Below, piece after piece: positions 63,393 through 64,000 of a stretch of 64,000 bases of DNA. The notes under the pieces were generated by a model. The model was given only the letters and a program-made list of their open reading frames with translations. It was not told the origin of the DNA and ran no database searches. Position numbers and translations under genes: made by a program. The stretch is from Aquipseudomonas guryensis (lineage in GTDB: Bacteria > Pseudomonadota > Gammaproteobacteria > Pseudomonadales > Pseudomonadaceae). The stretch spans positions 310,001 through 374,000 of the forward strand of contig NZ_JACJFN010000003.1 of the NCBI RefSeq assembly GCF_014164785.1, given 5' to 3'. Position 1 is the first letter of the stretch, and every line of letters begins with the position of its first letter.

Positions 63393-64000
63393 ATGCCCAC
63401 TGCCCTTATCCGAATTCTCCTGTCATTGGCCTTGTTCTTGCCATTGACCGTGCATGCTGGCGATGCCGCCGACTTCGTCGCAGCCAACCCTACCCTGCAG
63501 GCAAAGCTGCTGGAAAGCTGGTCTGCCCAGCCTGACCCCGCCCGCCTGCCGCTACTCGATGCCCTGCAACAGGGTCGCGTCGGCAGCGACAGCAGCAAGA
63601 CCCCCTATCTCGACCAGAACGGTACCTGGCAAACCCTTGAAGGGCCGGCCCGCCCCGCTGGCACGCCGAAGAAGCTGCGCCTGAACAACCGCCTGCGCGG
63701 CCTGCTGGCCACCGCCCAGGCCAGCCACCAATTGCTCGCCAGCGAGCCGGCCGTGCGCCTGGCCGCCGCCCAGCAACTGCAGAAGAGCGCCAAGCCGGCG
63801 CAGCTGGAACTGTTAAATGCCCGCGTCGCCAGCGAGGAAGACGCCAGCGTGCGCGCCGCCCTGACCCTGGCGCTGGCCAACCTGCAACTGGTCGACCCGG
63901 ACCCGGCGATCCGCCTGAGTGCCGTGCGCCTGCTCGGCGAGACCGGCGAACCGCTGGCACGCACCCGCCTGGAAGCGCTGCTCGTCGAAGGCGTGGAAAG
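63393..64000 (+). CDS. urtB: Urea ABC transporter permease UrtB, N-terminal part
   Basis: The first 202 residues of UrtB, running off the right edge. MPTALIRILLSLALFLPLTV is a signal-like start; the following part is the hydrophilic HEAT-like extension that precedes the membrane domain in UrtB (LRLNNRLRGLLATAQASHQL, then DPDPAIRLSAVRLLGETGEP). The permease helices are outside the window. GAAGGA lies 9-14 nt upstream of the ATG. Assignment rests on this extension plus urtA. Confidence 0.88.
   Translation, partial: MPTALIRILLSLALFLPLTVHAGDAADFVAANPTLQAKLLESWSAQPDPARLPLLDALQQGRVGSDSSKTPYLDQNGTWQTLEGPARPAGTPKKLRLNNRLRGLLATAQASHQLLASEPAVRLAAAQQLQKSAKPAQLELLNARVASEEDASVRAALTLALANLQLVDPDPAIRLSAVRLLGETGEPLARTRLEALLVEGVE

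Overview
The window is a high-GC gammaproteobacterial chromosome segment that I assign to the genus Pseudomonas. The main reason is gene order. mqo, a PA4642-family gene, hpt, upp and uraA follow one another as in P. aeruginosa. speA, a SUI1-like gene, a Nudix gene, a DUF2333 gene, a GcbA-like cyclase, a CtpL-like receptor, dsbD, aroQ, accB, accC, prmA, a DUF3426 gene, dusB, fis, purH, purD, retS, marC, urtA and urtB follow the PA4839-PA4859 order. These synteny statements are from memory, not from a search.

Layout. (1) Bases 1-8192, minus strand, are one probable operon of at least ten genes running off the left edge. It encodes a self-contained type II fatty-acid/polyketide-like machine: ketosynthase, ACP, FabZ-like dehydratase, FabG-like reductase, its own malonyl transferase and its own AcpS. 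With these come a GcvT-like folate-fold protein, an unknown polytopic membrane protein, a beta-barrel protein and a LolA-like periplasmic protein. It follows an AT-rich leader of about 600 bp with a sigma70-like promoter and two perfect palindromes. This is the best candidate for an undescribed system. (2) 8.8-12.9 kb holds small unknown genes, yajG, mqo and a PA4642-family gene. (3) 13-18.1 kb holds a SulP transporter, a WbuC-type cupin, and purine/pyrimidine salvage (hpt, upp, uraA). (4) 18.3-37.9 kb is a mixed accessory stretch: PPK2, a RecQ-family helicase, a DUF2235 lipase-like protein, c-di-GMP enzymes, PBP1C, bacterial alpha-2-macroglobulin, a REP-associated transposase, a MATE pump and a low-GC EEP nuclease. 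(5) 38-64 kb is conserved core: polyamine, signalling, chemotaxis, thiol transfer, shikimate, acetyl-CoA carboxylase, tRNA modification/Fis, purine synthesis, RetS and the start of the urea ABC transporter operon.

Two dispersed repeat families overlie this. The first is the GTAGCCCGGATGCAATCCGG-type REP. It occurs as four inverted pairs, one of which exactly brackets a RAYT transposase gene. The second is a MITE-like family of four copies (140-253 bp) with 17-22 bp terminal inverted repeats beginning GAACCTG, plus a 44-bp remnant. Each full copy abuts the stop codon of the upstream gene in the same orientation, and three of the five copies are flanked by matching 3-bp TNA direct repeats.

No rRNA, tRNA or CRISPR array was recognised. 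Long ORFs antisense to GC-rich genes were treated as shadows.
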